A stretch of DNA of 39,432 nt from Methylococcus sp. UBA6136 (GTDB lineage Bacteria > Pseudomonadota > Gammaproteobacteria > Methylococcales > Methylococcaceae), in the NCBI GenBank assembly GCA_002423305.1, contig DIVI01000209.1, positions 1 to 39,432 of the forward strand, read 5' to 3'. This document shows, piece after piece, positions 1-8,242 of the stretch (positions are counted from its first letter, which is position 1; each line of letters opens with the position of its first letter). The notes under the pieces were generated by a model that was not told the origin of the DNA, made no database searches, and saw only the letters and a list, made by a program, of their open reading frames with translations. Made by a program: the position numbers and the translations under genes.

Positions 1-322
1 AGATCTACACTAAATAGTCGGTCCTGCAGAATTCAAACACCGGCAAACACTTAGATTGCGGTGATGCCCACGCATCATCGTGCATTCGTGATTTAGTGAG
101 TCGGCTACAATATAACGTATCATTTCCCGTCCGTCTAGCCTAAGCCTAGTGCCGCTGGTTGGGCTGGCGGCGGCGGGGGGGCAGAATGCTGTCGCGGGAT
201 AAGGACCCGTGGGGCCGAAATGATTTCGGATGTTTTCGTTCCTTGGGGGCGTCGAGTGCTAAATTAGTCTCCTTTTTGGGCCGGTTGAGCGGCTTCAATG
301 TATTTATAGGTATCTCAATCGC
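1..322. other. Gene-free left edge, possible promoter
   Basis: No convincing coding region is seen in these 322 bases. The left part is AT-richer than the rest of the window. A -10-like TACAAT lies at 106-111, directly followed by TATAAC at 111-116, but there is no good -35 at the right distance. A G-rich run occurs around 163-182. This is presumably the leader of the epimerase gene that starts at 323; the window edge cuts off anything further upstream. Confidence 0.4.
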
Positions 323-1333
323 ATGAAGATTCTGGTGACTGGCACCGCGGGTTTTATTGGCTCCTCGCTTGCGCACGTATTGCTGGCCCGCGGCGATGAG
401 GTGATCGGCGTTGATAACGTCAACGATTACTATGATGTGAATCTGAAGGAAGCGCGGCTGGCGCGGCTTACGAATCAGCCGGGTTTCACCGATCTGAGGA
501 TTGCACTGGAGGACCGTGAAGCGCTGTTGGCCGCATTTGACAGACATCAGCCCCAGCGAGTCGTCAATTTGGCCGCCCAAGCCGGGGTGCGCTACTCCCT
601 GACCCATCCTCATGCTTACATCGATGCCAATCTGGTGGGCTTCTGCAATATCCTTGAAGCCTGCCGTCATCATGCGGTCGAGCATCTGGTCTATGCCTCG
701 TCCAGTTCTGTCTACGGCGCCAACACCCGCATGCCGTTCTCTGTCCACCACAATGTCGACCATCCCGTCAGTCTTTATGCGGCGACCAAGAAGGCCAACG
801 AGCTGATGGCCCACACCTATAGCCATCTGTTCAATTTGCCTACCACCGGGCTGCGTTTCTTCACCGTGTATGGGCCCTGGGGTCGGCCGGACATGGCGCT
901 GTTCATGTTTACCCGCAATATTCTGGCTGGGAAGCCGATTGATGTGTTCAATCACGGCAGACACAAGCGCGATTTCACCTATATCGATGACATTGTTGAA
1001 GGGGTGGTGCGGACGCTGGACCGCGTGGCGACACCCAACCCTGAGTGGAGTGGCGACCACCCCGACCCCGGGACCAGCAAGGCGCCCTATCGGCTCTATA
1101 ACATCGGCAACAACGAGCCCGTTGAGCTGATGCGCTTCATCGAGGTGATTGAGGACTGCCTTGGCAAAAAGGCCGAAATGAATTTTCTGCCGATGCAGGA
1201 TGGCGATGTGCCAGCGACGTTTGCGGATGTCGAGGACCTGCGGCGGGATGTCGGTTATGCGCCGAAGACCTCCATCGAGACGGGAGTCGCGCGCTTTGTG
1301 GAGTGGTACAAGGGCTACTACGGTCACGCCTGA
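323..1333 (+). CDS. UDP-glucuronate 4-epimerase-like NAD-dependent epimerase
   Basis: A 336-residue short-chain dehydrogenase/epimerase of the extended type. The N-terminal dinucleotide-binding loop GTAGFIGS (residues 7-14) starts the Rossmann fold, DNVNDYYD follows beta-2, SSSSVYG supplies the catalytic Ser/Thr region and YAATKKANE the catalytic Tyr-x3-Lys pair. Length and the DNVNDYYD segment match the CapI/LpsL group, which interconverts UDP-glucuronate and UDP-galacturonate for surface polysaccharides. This specificity is by family resemblance; UDP-glucose 4-epimerase activity cannot be excluded. The ATG at 323 gives the usual N-terminus right at the first beta strand. The stop overlaps the preferred start of mobB (ATGA at 1333), so the two may be co-transcribed although they share no obvious pathway. 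Confidence 0.85.
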   Translation: MKILVTGTAGFIGSSLAHVLLARGDEVIGVDNVNDYYDVNLKEARLARLTNQPGFTDLRIALEDREALLAAFDRHQPQRVVNLAAQAGVRYSLTHPHAYIDANLVGFCNILEACRHHAVEHLVYASSSSVYGANTRMPFSVHHNVDHPVSLYAATKKANELMAHTYSHLFNLPTTGLRFFTVYGPWGRPDMALFMFTRNILAGKPIDVFNHGRHKRDFTYIDDIVEGVVRTLDRVATPNPEWSGDHPDPGTSKAPYRLYNIGNNEPVELMRFIEVIEDCLGKKAEMNFLPMQDGDVPATFADVEDLRRDVGYAPKTSIETGVARFVEWYKGYYGHA

Positions 1334-1914
1334 TGAACTCTCTTGAGGCGCTGGCGGCCATGTCGGCAATGACCCATGCAAAAGTACCCCTGCTGGGTTT
1401 TGCCGCTCTCAGCGGCACGGGTAAGACCACGCTACTGAAGCAGTTAATTCCTCTGTTGAAGGATCAAGGCCTGCGCATCGGGCTGATCAAGCACGCACAT
1501 CATGCGTTCGAGGTGGACACGCCAGGGAAGGATAGCTTCGAGTTGCGCCAGGCCGGAGCCAGCCCTGTCATGCTCTGCTCCTCGCGTCGCCGCGTGATCA
1601 TGACCGATCATGCCGTGCCGCGGGATCCTTCTCTGAATGAGGAGTTGCTCCACTTGAATCAGGGCGAGCTTGATGTGTTGCTGGTCGAGGGTTTCAAGCA
1701 TGAGGTTTTTCCCAAGCTGGAGCTGCATCGCCCGTCACTGGGGCATCCGCTGCTATATCCGGAAGACGCGCAGATTATCGGCATTGCCTCCGATGCCGAA
1801 TTGTTGCCGGCACCGCTGATTCCCTGCCTCAATCTGAACCAGCCGCAGACGGTCGCAGATTTCATTTTGCAAGTATTCCTGCCTGGCGCGCGCCGTGTCC
1901 TCGATCTGCGATAA
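1333..1914 (+). CDS. mobB: Molybdopterin-guanine dinucleotide biosynthesis adaptor MobB
   Basis: A P-loop GTPase-like protein of 193 residues from the ATG at 1333, which overlaps the epimerase stop by one base. Starts a few codons upstream (GTG 1303) or downstream (ATG 1360, 1369) are possible, but the overlap favours 1333. The Walker A motif SGTGKTTLLKQ sits near residue 30 after a hydrophobic strand, followed by IGLIKHAHHAFEVDTPGKDSF, a hallmark of MobB, and LLVEGFKHEVFPKLE near the middle. MobB assists MobA in attaching GMP to molybdopterin to form the MGD cofactor. It is followed directly by moeA, so the pair forms a molybdenum-cofactor unit; no molybdoenzyme is in the window. Confidence 0.92.
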   Translation: MNSLEALAAMSAMTHAKVPLLGFAALSGTGKTTLLKQLIPLLKDQGLRIGLIKHAHHAFEVDTPGKDSFELRQAGASPVMLCSSRRRVIMTDHAVPRDPSLNEELLHLNQGELDVLLVEGFKHEVFPKLELHRPSLGHPLLYPEDAQIIGIASDAELLPAPLIPCLNLNQPQTVADFILQVFLPGARRVLDLR

Positions 1915-3145
1915 GCCCGCCGGCCTGCTCAGCCTCGACCAGGCGGTCGAGCGATTGCTGGAGAATGTTCAGCCTGTCCGGGGCGAGGAGCGGCTTCCCT
2001 TGGCGCGGGCTCTAGGTCGCGTCTTGGCAGCGGACGTCAGTTCCCCCCTGGATTTGCCATGTTTCACCCAGTCGGCCATGGATGGTTATGCCCTCCAAGC
2101 CAACGAGGCGCTTCCCGGCGCGACCTTGCAAGTCATGGGTTCGGCGTTTGCCGGCCGGCCGTTTTTGGGAAGCGTCGGAAGCGGGGCGTGTGTTCGGATT
2201 TTTACCGGCGCTCCGCTGCCAAAGGGGGCGGATGCGGTGATCGTCCAGGAGGAAACGGAGTGCCAGGGTCCGTCGGTGGTGGTGAAGTCGTCGCACCCGA
2301 TGCGGCCGGGCGAGAATGTTCGCCAGCAGGGTGAAGAGCTGAAGCGGGGTGATGGCCTGTTATCGGCCGGCAAAATTCTGCGTCCGGCGGATCTTGGCTT
2401 GCTGGCTGTGGCGGGCTGCAGCGAGGTCGCCGTGATGCGGCGTCTACGCGTGGCTTTCCTGGCCACGGGCGATGAGTTGGCTGATCCTGGCGAACAGTTG
2501 GCCCCTGGATTCATTTATGAGAGCAATCGCCCGGTTCTGCGCGCGCTGCTGTTGGAGTTGGGCATTGAGCCAATCGATCTCGGGCGAGTGGATGATGATC
2601 GTGAGGTCATTCGGCGAGCCATGCACCGGGGCGCCGGGCAGGCCGATGTGTTAATAACCACCGGCGGTGCATCCGTGGGTGACGCTGATCATGTGGTCGA
2701 TCTGCTTCGGGAACTCGGTCAGGTGGAGTTCTGGAAGGTGGCGATCAAGCCGGGCAAACCCTTTGTATTTGCACATCTGGGCAGCACACCAGTCTTTGGT
2801 TTGCCTGGTAATCCCGTGTCGATGATGGTGACTTTTCTCCAGCTGGCGCGTCCGGCGCTGCTTCACATGGCAGGTGCCGCCAGATTGCGACCTCTGCGCT
2901 GGCGGGTCGAATGTCGGAATCGTTTGCGTAAGTCGCCCGGTCGGCTTGAGTTTCAGCGGGGCGTCGTCGATTGGCTTGATGGTGTGCCCGGTGTCGCCGC
3001 TCTGGCCGGTCAAGGCAGCCACCGGCTGACTTCGATGAGTCGGGCCCATTGTTTTATAGTGTTGCCAGCGGAATCCACCGGGGTGGAGCCGGGTGAGATG
3101 GTCGAAATTGAGTTGTTTGCTGAGCCTGGAGTTTTTCCATCATGA
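1895..3145 (+). CDS. moeA: Molybdopterin molybdenumtransferase MoeA
   Basis: A 416-residue protein, the normal MoeA length, starting at GTG 1895 and overlapping the end of mobB by 20 bases. MoeA inserts molybdate into adenylylated molybdopterin. Visible hallmarks are SAMDGYAL (around residues 60-67), IFTGAPLPKGADAVIVQEE, the GFIYESNRPVL segment that opens the MPT-binding domain, TTGGASVGDADHV, KPGKPFVFA and GLPGNPVS, then the small C-terminal beta-barrel domain. The neighbours suggest co-expression from an upstream promoter, with rlmM overlapping at the 3' end by ATGA. Confidence 0.96.
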   Translation: MSSICDKPAGLLSLDQAVERLLENVQPVRGEERLPLARALGRVLAADVSSPLDLPCFTQSAMDGYALQANEALPGATLQVMGSAFAGRPFLGSVGSGACVRIFTGAPLPKGADAVIVQEETECQGPSVVVKSSHPMRPGENVRQQGEELKRGDGLLSAGKILRPADLGLLAVAGCSEVAVMRRLRVAFLATGDELADPGEQLAPGFIYESNRPVLRALLLELGIEPIDLGRVDDDREVIRRAMHRGAGQADVLITTGGASVGDADHVVDLLRELGQVEFWKVAIKPGKPFVFAHLGSTPVFGLPGNPVSMMVTFLQLARPALLHMAGAARLRPLRWRVECRNRLRKSPGRLEFQRGVVDWLDGVPGVAALAGQGSHRLTSMSRAHCFIVLPAESTGVEPGEMVEIELFAEPGVFPS

Positions 3146-4221
3146 CGACTGCATCCGGAATCAGAACCGAGAGTGTGCTGCTCTATTGCCGCCCGGGATT
3201 CGAGAAGGAATGCGCCGCAGACATCATTGAGCAGGCCCGTCTGCTCAATGTTCATGGCTATGTCAAGGCTGCGGAGGGCAGCGGCTTTGTCCGCTTCATC
3301 CCGCATGGGGAGGACGCTTGCGAGCGGTTGCGGCAGAATTTGCGTTTTGGCGACCTGATGTTTGCGCGGCAGCTTATCTACCTTTTTGGCAGCGATGAAG
3401 ACTTGCCGACGGAAGATCGTCTGACGCCATTGATGGCTATTATTCGGGTATCAGGGTTGCGATTCTCCGAGTTGTTCCTCGAAACGGCGGACACCAATGA
3501 GGCCAAATCGCTGTCGGTTTTTCTGCGCAAATTCGCTCTGCCACTGCGCCGCGCCCTGGAGCGCGAGCAACTCCTGGGTAACCGGCATCTGCCGCGGCTG
3601 CATGTGTTTTTTCTCAGCGCTACCTCGGTCAGTGTCGGCCTATCAAATGTAACCGATGCGTCTCCCTGGCTGATGGGGATTCCGCGCCTAAAGTTTCCCA
3701 GGGGAGCGCCCAGTCGATCGACGCTAAAGCTGGATGAGGCGTTTCAAGTATTTGTGCAGTTGCCGGATCAGGATTTGCGGCCCGGCATGACGGCGGTGGA
3801 TCTGGGTGCGGCGCCGGGCGGCTGGACCTGGCAGTTGGTGCATCGCCACGTTCGAACCATCGCGGTCGACAATGGGGCGATTGATTCGGCCCTGCTGGAT
3901 TCGGGGATTGTCGAACATCTGCGGGTGGATGGATTCCGCTATCGCCCGGTCAAGCCGGTCGACTGGCTTGTGTGCGATATGGTCGAGCAGCCCTTGCGGA
4001 TTGCGGCACTGATGGCGGATTGGCTGGCTCAGGGGCATTGCCGGTATGCGCTGTTCAATCTCAAACTGCCCATGAAAAAGCGTTACGAGTGTGTTCAGCA
4101 GAGTCGCAAGCTGATCGAATCACGGCTGACTGAGGCAAGCCGCCGTTATCGGCTGGAATTCCGGCAGCTTTATCATGATCGCGCTGAAATCACGGGTTAT
4201 GCGGTCTGTCTGGACCGTTGA
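3142..4221 (+). CDS. rlmM: 23S rRNA 2'-O-ribose methyltransferase RlmM
   Basis: A 359-residue protein that matches the RlmM (YgdE) family, which 2'-O-methylates C2498 of 23S rRNA in E. coli. The N-terminal half is the THUMP-like RNA-binding part (LLYCRPGFEKECAADI at the start). The C-terminal half is a Rossmann methyltransferase with the SAM-binding motif DLGAAPGGW from about residue 220, then DWLVCDMVEQP and FNLKLPMKKRY, which include the expected Asp and Lys of the K-D-K-E tetrad. Its ATG overlaps the moeA stop (ATGA at 3142), so translation is probably coupled although the functions are unrelated. Confidence 0.95.
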   Translation: MTTASGIRTESVLLYCRPGFEKECAADIIEQARLLNVHGYVKAAEGSGFVRFIPHGEDACERLRQNLRFGDLMFARQLIYLFGSDEDLPTEDRLTPLMAIIRVSGLRFSELFLETADTNEAKSLSVFLRKFALPLRRALEREQLLGNRHLPRLHVFFLSATSVSVGLSNVTDASPWLMGIPRLKFPRGAPSRSTLKLDEAFQVFVQLPDQDLRPGMTAVDLGAAPGGWTWQLVHRHVRTIAVDNGAIDSALLDSGIVEHLRVDGFRYRPVKPVDWLVCDMVEQPLRIAALMADWLAQGHCRYALFNLKLPMKKRYECVQQSRKLIESRLTEASRRYRLEFRQLYHDRAEITGYAVCLDR

Positions 4222-4226
4222 GGGCT

Positions 4227-4248
4227 AACCGGGTTTTCACGGTTTTTT
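4227..4248 (+). terminator. Weak possible intrinsic terminator after rlmM
   Basis: AACCG (4227-4231) pairs with CGGTT (4240-4244) around an 8-base loop and runs into T residues to 4248. The stem is only five base pairs, so termination would be weak. It falls six bases after the rlmM stop and before phoU, which fits the end of the moeA-rlmM transcript. Confidence 0.35.
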
Positions 4249-4261
4249 CACGGAGTTGGAC

Positions 4262-4267
4262 TATAAT
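4262..4267 (+). promoter_or_regulatory. Candidate -10 box for phoU
   Basis: A perfect TATAAT lies 53 bases upstream of the phoU ATG. No good -35 is found at 16-18 bases; the T-rich stretch at 4234-4250 is the nearest candidate. I see no convincing Pho box (CTGTCAT-type repeats) nearby. Confidence 0.4.
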
Positions 4268-4320
4268 CACGAGAGGTCAGCGACCTTCCTCCTTATTCAA
4301 TCCCGCTGCAGGCGCCCATC

Positions 4321-5055
4321 ATGACCATAGTTTCCGAAGCTGAGTATGACCTCAGTCATCACCATATTTCCAAGCAGTATGACCATGAGTTGCTTGCCAT
4401 TCGCAACCGTGTGCTGACGTTGGGCGGATTAGTCGAAGCGCAGGTCGAGGCCGCCGTTAGTGCCTTGCTAGAGAGTGATACAGAACTGGCCGAAAAGGTC
4501 ATCAGTGACGATTACAAGGTTAATTCGATGGAAGTCGCCATCGATGAGGAATGCACACAGATTCTGGCATTGAGACAACCGGCGGCACGAGACTTGCGCT
4601 TAGTAGTGGCGGTTATCAAGACCATTACCGATCTTGAGCGTATTGGTGATGAAGCCAAGCGTATTGCGCGGATTGCCGTGGATCTGGTCAATCACTTTCC
4701 CAAGAAAAATCAGCTCACCGACCTGCATCAGCTGGCGCTGCATTCGCGGCAGATGCTGCGAGAGTCGCTTGATGCTTTTGCGCGCATCGATGTAGATGAG
4801 TCTCTGCGAGTGGTTCAGGAGGACCTGCGGGTGGATCAGGAGTACGAGAGCATCATGCGCCAGCAGATCACCTACATGATGGAAGATCCTCGCTCGATTC
4901 CGATTTCGCTCAATATCATGTGGGCCGCGCGTGCATTGGAGCGGATAGGCGACCGTGCCTGTAATATTTGCGAGTATGTGATCTATTACGCCATGGGCAA
5001 GAATATTCGCCACATCAGTCTTGATGAGCTAGAGCGCAATTTGCGCTCGGGCTGA
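4321..5055 (+). CDS. phoU: Phosphate transport regulator PhoU
   Basis: A 244-residue all-helical protein of the PhoU family, made of two similar three-helix bundles. Each repeat carries the metal-binding signature: ERIGDEAKRIARIA (from about residue 106) and ERIGDRACNICEYVI (from about residue 207). PhoU keeps the PhoR-PhoB phosphate response off when phosphate is ample and acts with the PstSCAB transporter in the cytoplasm. Here it stands alone: the upstream gene is rlmM and the downstream gene bamA, with no pst or pho genes in the window. A TATAAT box lies upstream, so it may have its own promoter. Confidence 0.94.
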   Translation: MTIVSEAEYDLSHHHISKQYDHELLAIRNRVLTLGGLVEAQVEAAVSALLESDTELAEKVISDDYKVNSMEVAIDEECTQILALRQPAARDLRLVVAVIKTITDLERIGDEAKRIARIAVDLVNHFPKKNQLTDLHQLALHSRQMLRESLDAFARIDVDESLRVVQEDLRVDQEYESIMRQQITYMMEDPRSIPISLNIMWAARALERIGDRACNICEYVIYYAMGKNIRHISLDELERNLRSG

Positions 5056-5140
5056 TTTTATTGGGTGAGGGCGGTAAATCGATATCGCCCCGGCATCAGC
5101 CGACTTACCGACTCCCACTAGTTTCCGAGAACGCTCCACT

Positions 5141-7534
5141 ATGCATCGATTACTTCGCGTCGCCGCTTTTTTTATCCTGTTCAACTTAAGCGCGACAGCG
5201 GTATTTTCAGCGGATTCATTCACCATCGAGGATATTAGAATCGAAGGGCTGCAGCGAGTGGCGCCGGGAACCGTTTTCAATTATCTGCCAGTAAAGGTCG
5301 GCGATGAGTTCGATCAGCGACAATCCGCGGAAAGCATCAAGGCGCTGTTCAAAACCGGCTTCTTCAAGGATGTACGGCTCGAGCAGGATGACAATACGCT
5401 GGTGGTGATTGTCGAGGAGCGGCCCTCGATTTCCAGTGTACAAATCGATGGTAACAAGGATATCAGTACCGATGATCTCAAGAAGGCGCTCAAAGGTATC
5501 GGCCTGGTGGAAGGCAAGGTTTTTGATCGGGCAGTGCTCGACAAGGTTGAGCAGGAGCTGAGGCGACAGTATTACAGTCGTGGGAAATATGGTGTCAATG
5601 TTGAGTCGACCGTCTCCGATCAGCCACGTAACCGGGTAGCCATCAACATTACCATCTCCGAAGGAAAAGTAGCGACGATTGAGCAGATCAATATCGTCGG
5701 GAATAATGCCTATTCAGACGAGGAACTGTTGAGTCAGTTCGAGCTCACTACCGGTAACCTCTTGTCCTTTTACACCAAGGATGATCAGTACTCTAAGCAG
5801 AAGTTGTCGGCTGACCTCGAAAGATTAAGGTCGTTTTATCTGGATCGGGGCTATATCAATTCCCAGATCGAGTCCACCCAGGTTGCCATGACGCCGGACA
5901 AGAAAGAAATGTACCTGACGGTAAATATCAAGGAGGGTGATGTTTACAAGGTCAGCGAGGCCAAGGTCACTGGTAAGTTGATTATCCGGCCGGAGGAAAT
6001 CACGCCCCTGGTGGCGATCGGGCCGGGGGACACCTTCTCCCGGCGCCTGGCGACGGAAACCCAGAAAGCCATCTCTGATCGATTGGGGGATGAAGGCTAC
6101 ATCTTTGCCAACGTCAATATGGTGCCCGAAATAAATGAGCAGAATAAAACCGTCGGCATGACGTTTTTTGTTGATCCTGGCAAGCAGGTTTATGTGCGCC
6201 GGGTTACTTTTAGAGGGAATACCCGAACTCGGGATGAGGTATTACGCCGCGAGATGAGGCAGATGGAGTCTGCATGGGCCTCCAGTACTAAAATTGAGCG
6301 GTCCAAGACCCGACTTGAACGATTGGGATATTTTCAGGAGGTCAATGTGGAGACCCCCGCAGTGCCGGGAACCTCTGACCAGATCGACGTCAACTACAAT
6401 ATTGTTGAGAAGTCATCAGGTAATATCATGGCGGGTGTGGGGTATTCGCAGCAGCAGGGTATTATCTTCAATGCCAACGTAACCCAAGATAATGTCTTCG
6501 GAACTGGCAAGCGGGTGGGGTTCAACTTCAATAACAGCCGCATCAATACAATTTATCAGGCCAGCTATTTTAACCCCTATACGACATTGGATGGTGTTAG
6601 TAGCGGGTTTGATATTTCTTATCGAAAAATGGATGCTTATGTCATCAACTTGGCTAACTATGCAACCGATACCGGGCAAGTTGGTACCAACCTTGGCATT
6701 CCGCTCAGTGAGTTCGATAGTATCCGGTTCAACCTCGACTATGACTATACCAATCTCAGGGTCAGCAATCAGTCGTCACGAGAAATTCTTAATTATATTA
6801 GAAATTATACGACGACTCCGCCAGATGCTAGCTATGGATTCAACTATATTCCAATAGCAGTTGGCTATGTCCACGATACCTTGAACAGGGCAATCTTTCC
6901 GACGGACGGCGGTGCCGAGCGGCTATCGTTGTTGGCGACGCCACCCGTTTTCGGTAAAGATAGCGTTAACTTCTTCAAAGGGAGTGCAAAGACGCAACAT
7001 TATTTTCCGGTTGCCAAGGATCTGACGCTCATGGTCATGGCCGAGGTGGCTTACGGTGGCAGCTATAGCGGCACACCGGGCTTGCCCTTTTGGGAAAATT
7101 ACTTTGCTGGTGGTCCCCAGGTGATGCGCGGGTTTTATCCCAGTTCTCTTGGACCCCGGACACTGCCCAATGACCTGGGGGCAGGGGGCGGGCTGTCCTT
7201 GGGTGGTTCCAGTAAGATCGTCAGCTCAATAGAGTTGCTGGCCCCCATTCCTTTCCTGGAGGACAGCAAGAACATGCGAATCGGCGCTTTTGTTGATATC
7301 GGTAACGTCTATTGTGAAGCCTTCCAGGTGGCGTCTCCGAAAGCGATTGCGGAGGGGGGGGGTACGCCTTGCTTTGCCGAGGAGAAAGGGGATTTTCTGC
7401 GTTATTCGCCTGGGTTGCTCGCCCGTTGGCTTTCCCCGTTTGGTGCTCTGGGAGTCAGTATCGCCAAACCCCTCAATAGTGTTCAGGGCGACCGGCTACA
7501 AATGTTCCAGTTCTCCTTCGGGCAGGCATTCTGA
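5141..7534 (+). CDS. bamA: Outer membrane protein assembly factor BamA
   Basis: A 797-residue Omp85 protein, close to E. coli BamA in length. It opens with a signal peptide (hydrophobic core around residues 8-20, likely cleavage after VFSA), followed by POTRA repeats to about residue 420 (IEDIRIEGLQRV starts the first; GNNAYSDEELL and FRGNTRTRDEVLRREM mark later ones), then a 16-strand barrel. The conserved loop-6 motif MRGF is at residues 662-665, followed by YPSSLGPR, and the chain ends in a C-terminal Phe (FSFGQAF). BamA folds and inserts beta-barrel proteins into the outer membrane. The common rseP-bamA-skp-lpxD context is absent; phoU is upstream and nadD converges downstream with a 34-base gap. 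Confidence 0.94.
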   Translation: MHRLLRVAAFFILFNLSATAVFSADSFTIEDIRIEGLQRVAPGTVFNYLPVKVGDEFDQRQSAESIKALFKTGFFKDVRLEQDDNTLVVIVEERPSISSVQIDGNKDISTDDLKKALKGIGLVEGKVFDRAVLDKVEQELRRQYYSRGKYGVNVESTVSDQPRNRVAINITISEGKVATIEQINIVGNNAYSDEELLSQFELTTGNLLSFYTKDDQYSKQKLSADLERLRSFYLDRGYINSQIESTQVAMTPDKKEMYLTVNIKEGDVYKVSEAKVTGKLIIRPEEITPLVAIGPGDTFSRRLATETQKAISDRLGDEGYIFANVNMVPEINEQNKTVGMTFFVDPGKQVYVRRVTFRGNTRTRDEVLRREMRQMESAWASSTKIERSKTRLERLGYFQEVNVETPAVPGTSDQIDVNYNIVEKSSGNIMAGVGYSQQQGIIFNANVTQDNVFGTGKRVGFNFNNSRINTIYQASYFNPYTTLDGVSSGFDISYRKMDAYVINLANYATDTGQVGTNLGIPLSEFDSIRFNLDYDYTNLRVSNQSSREILNYIRNYTTTPPDASYGFNYIPIAVGYVHDTLNRAIFPTDGGAERLSLLATPPVFGKDSVNFFKGSAKTQHYFPVAKDLTLMVMAEVAYGGSYSGTPGLPFWENYFAGGPQVMRGFYPSSLGPRTLPNDLGAGGGLSLGGSSKIVSSIELLAPIPFLEDSKNMRIGAFVDIGNVYCEAFQVASPKAIAEGGGTPCFAEEKGDFLRYSPGLLARWLSPFGALGVSIAKPLNSVQGDRLQMFQFSFGQAF

Positions 7535-7568
7535 GGACGGCTAAGCAAACCGGGCGGCTCCCTTATTC

Positions 7569-8204
7569 TCAAGGGCGATAAAGATGAAATTGCTCGATCA
7601 GCCCTAAAACCGGCTCTGGCGTCAGATGTTGGGCGCTCTTCTGTTGCGCAACCAGCTGGCGAATGTGGCTGGCCGATATATCCAGTTGACTCACCGCCAT
7701 GAAATGAATCAGCCCGGCTGGCTGCCTCTTGATTTCTTCCGGTTGCGGGTAGCGGCAATGGGCGAAAAAGTCTTCAAGCTCCGGTGGCCATATCGGCTCA
7801 ATTCCCGGCCGTTGCATGACCACGATGTGCGCCAGCTCGGTGAGTGACTGCCAGCGGTGCCAGCGGTGCAGGTCGTGAAAGGCATCTGCGCCAAGGATCA
7901 ACGTCAGAGAGGTTGTGCTGCCGATATCGTCCCGTATAGATGAGAGTGTGTCGACCATGTACGAAGGGCCGGCTCGTTCCAGTTCGCGAGTATCGATACA
8001 GACACCGGAGGGCGCGTTCGCCAGCGCTACCCGCAGCATGGCGACCCGCTGCTCCGGTGTCGCGCCGGGTGCACGGCGGTGAGGGGGTATCTGGCACGGC
8101 ACAAACCGGAGTTCGTCCAGATCTAGCGCTTCCCGCACTTCCAGGGACGTTCGCAGGTGTCCGTAATGGACGGGGTCAAATGTGCCGCCATAGACTCCGA
8201 TCAT
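7569..8204 (-). CDS. nadD: Nicotinate-nucleotide adenylyltransferase NadD
   Basis: A 211-residue nucleotidyltransferase that makes deamido-NAD from nicotinate mononucleotide and ATP. The N-terminal GGTFDPVHYGH (residues 6-16) is the family signature holding the HxGH ATP-binding site. The second nucleotide-binding motif appears as SASHIR near residue 180. The segment LILGADAFHDLHRWHRW is typical of NadD. It is the last gene of the leuS-lptE-holA-proA-nadD operon, 38 bases after the proA stop. In many gammaproteobacteria nadD is followed by rsfS and rlmH, which are not present here; bamA converges instead. Confidence 0.95.
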   Translation of the reverse strand: MIGVYGGTFDPVHYGHLRTSLEVREALDLDELRFVPCQIPPHRRAPGATPEQRVAMLRVALANAPSGVCIDTRELERAGPSYMVDTLSSIRDDIGSTTSLTLILGADAFHDLHRWHRWQSLTELAHIVVMQRPGIEPIWPPELEDFFAHCRYPQPEEIKRQPAGLIHFMAVSQLDISASHIRQLVAQQKSAQHLTPEPVLGLIEQFHLYRP

Positions 8205-8242
8205 GGGGTCGACAGCACGACCCGGCGCCTATCCGGGCGCAT

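Noticed and set aside
146..1381. 411-codon minus-strand frame opposite the epimerase
   Set aside because: The plus-strand frame has complete epimerase motifs; the antisense product has no motif and would run across the epimerase and the start of mobB.
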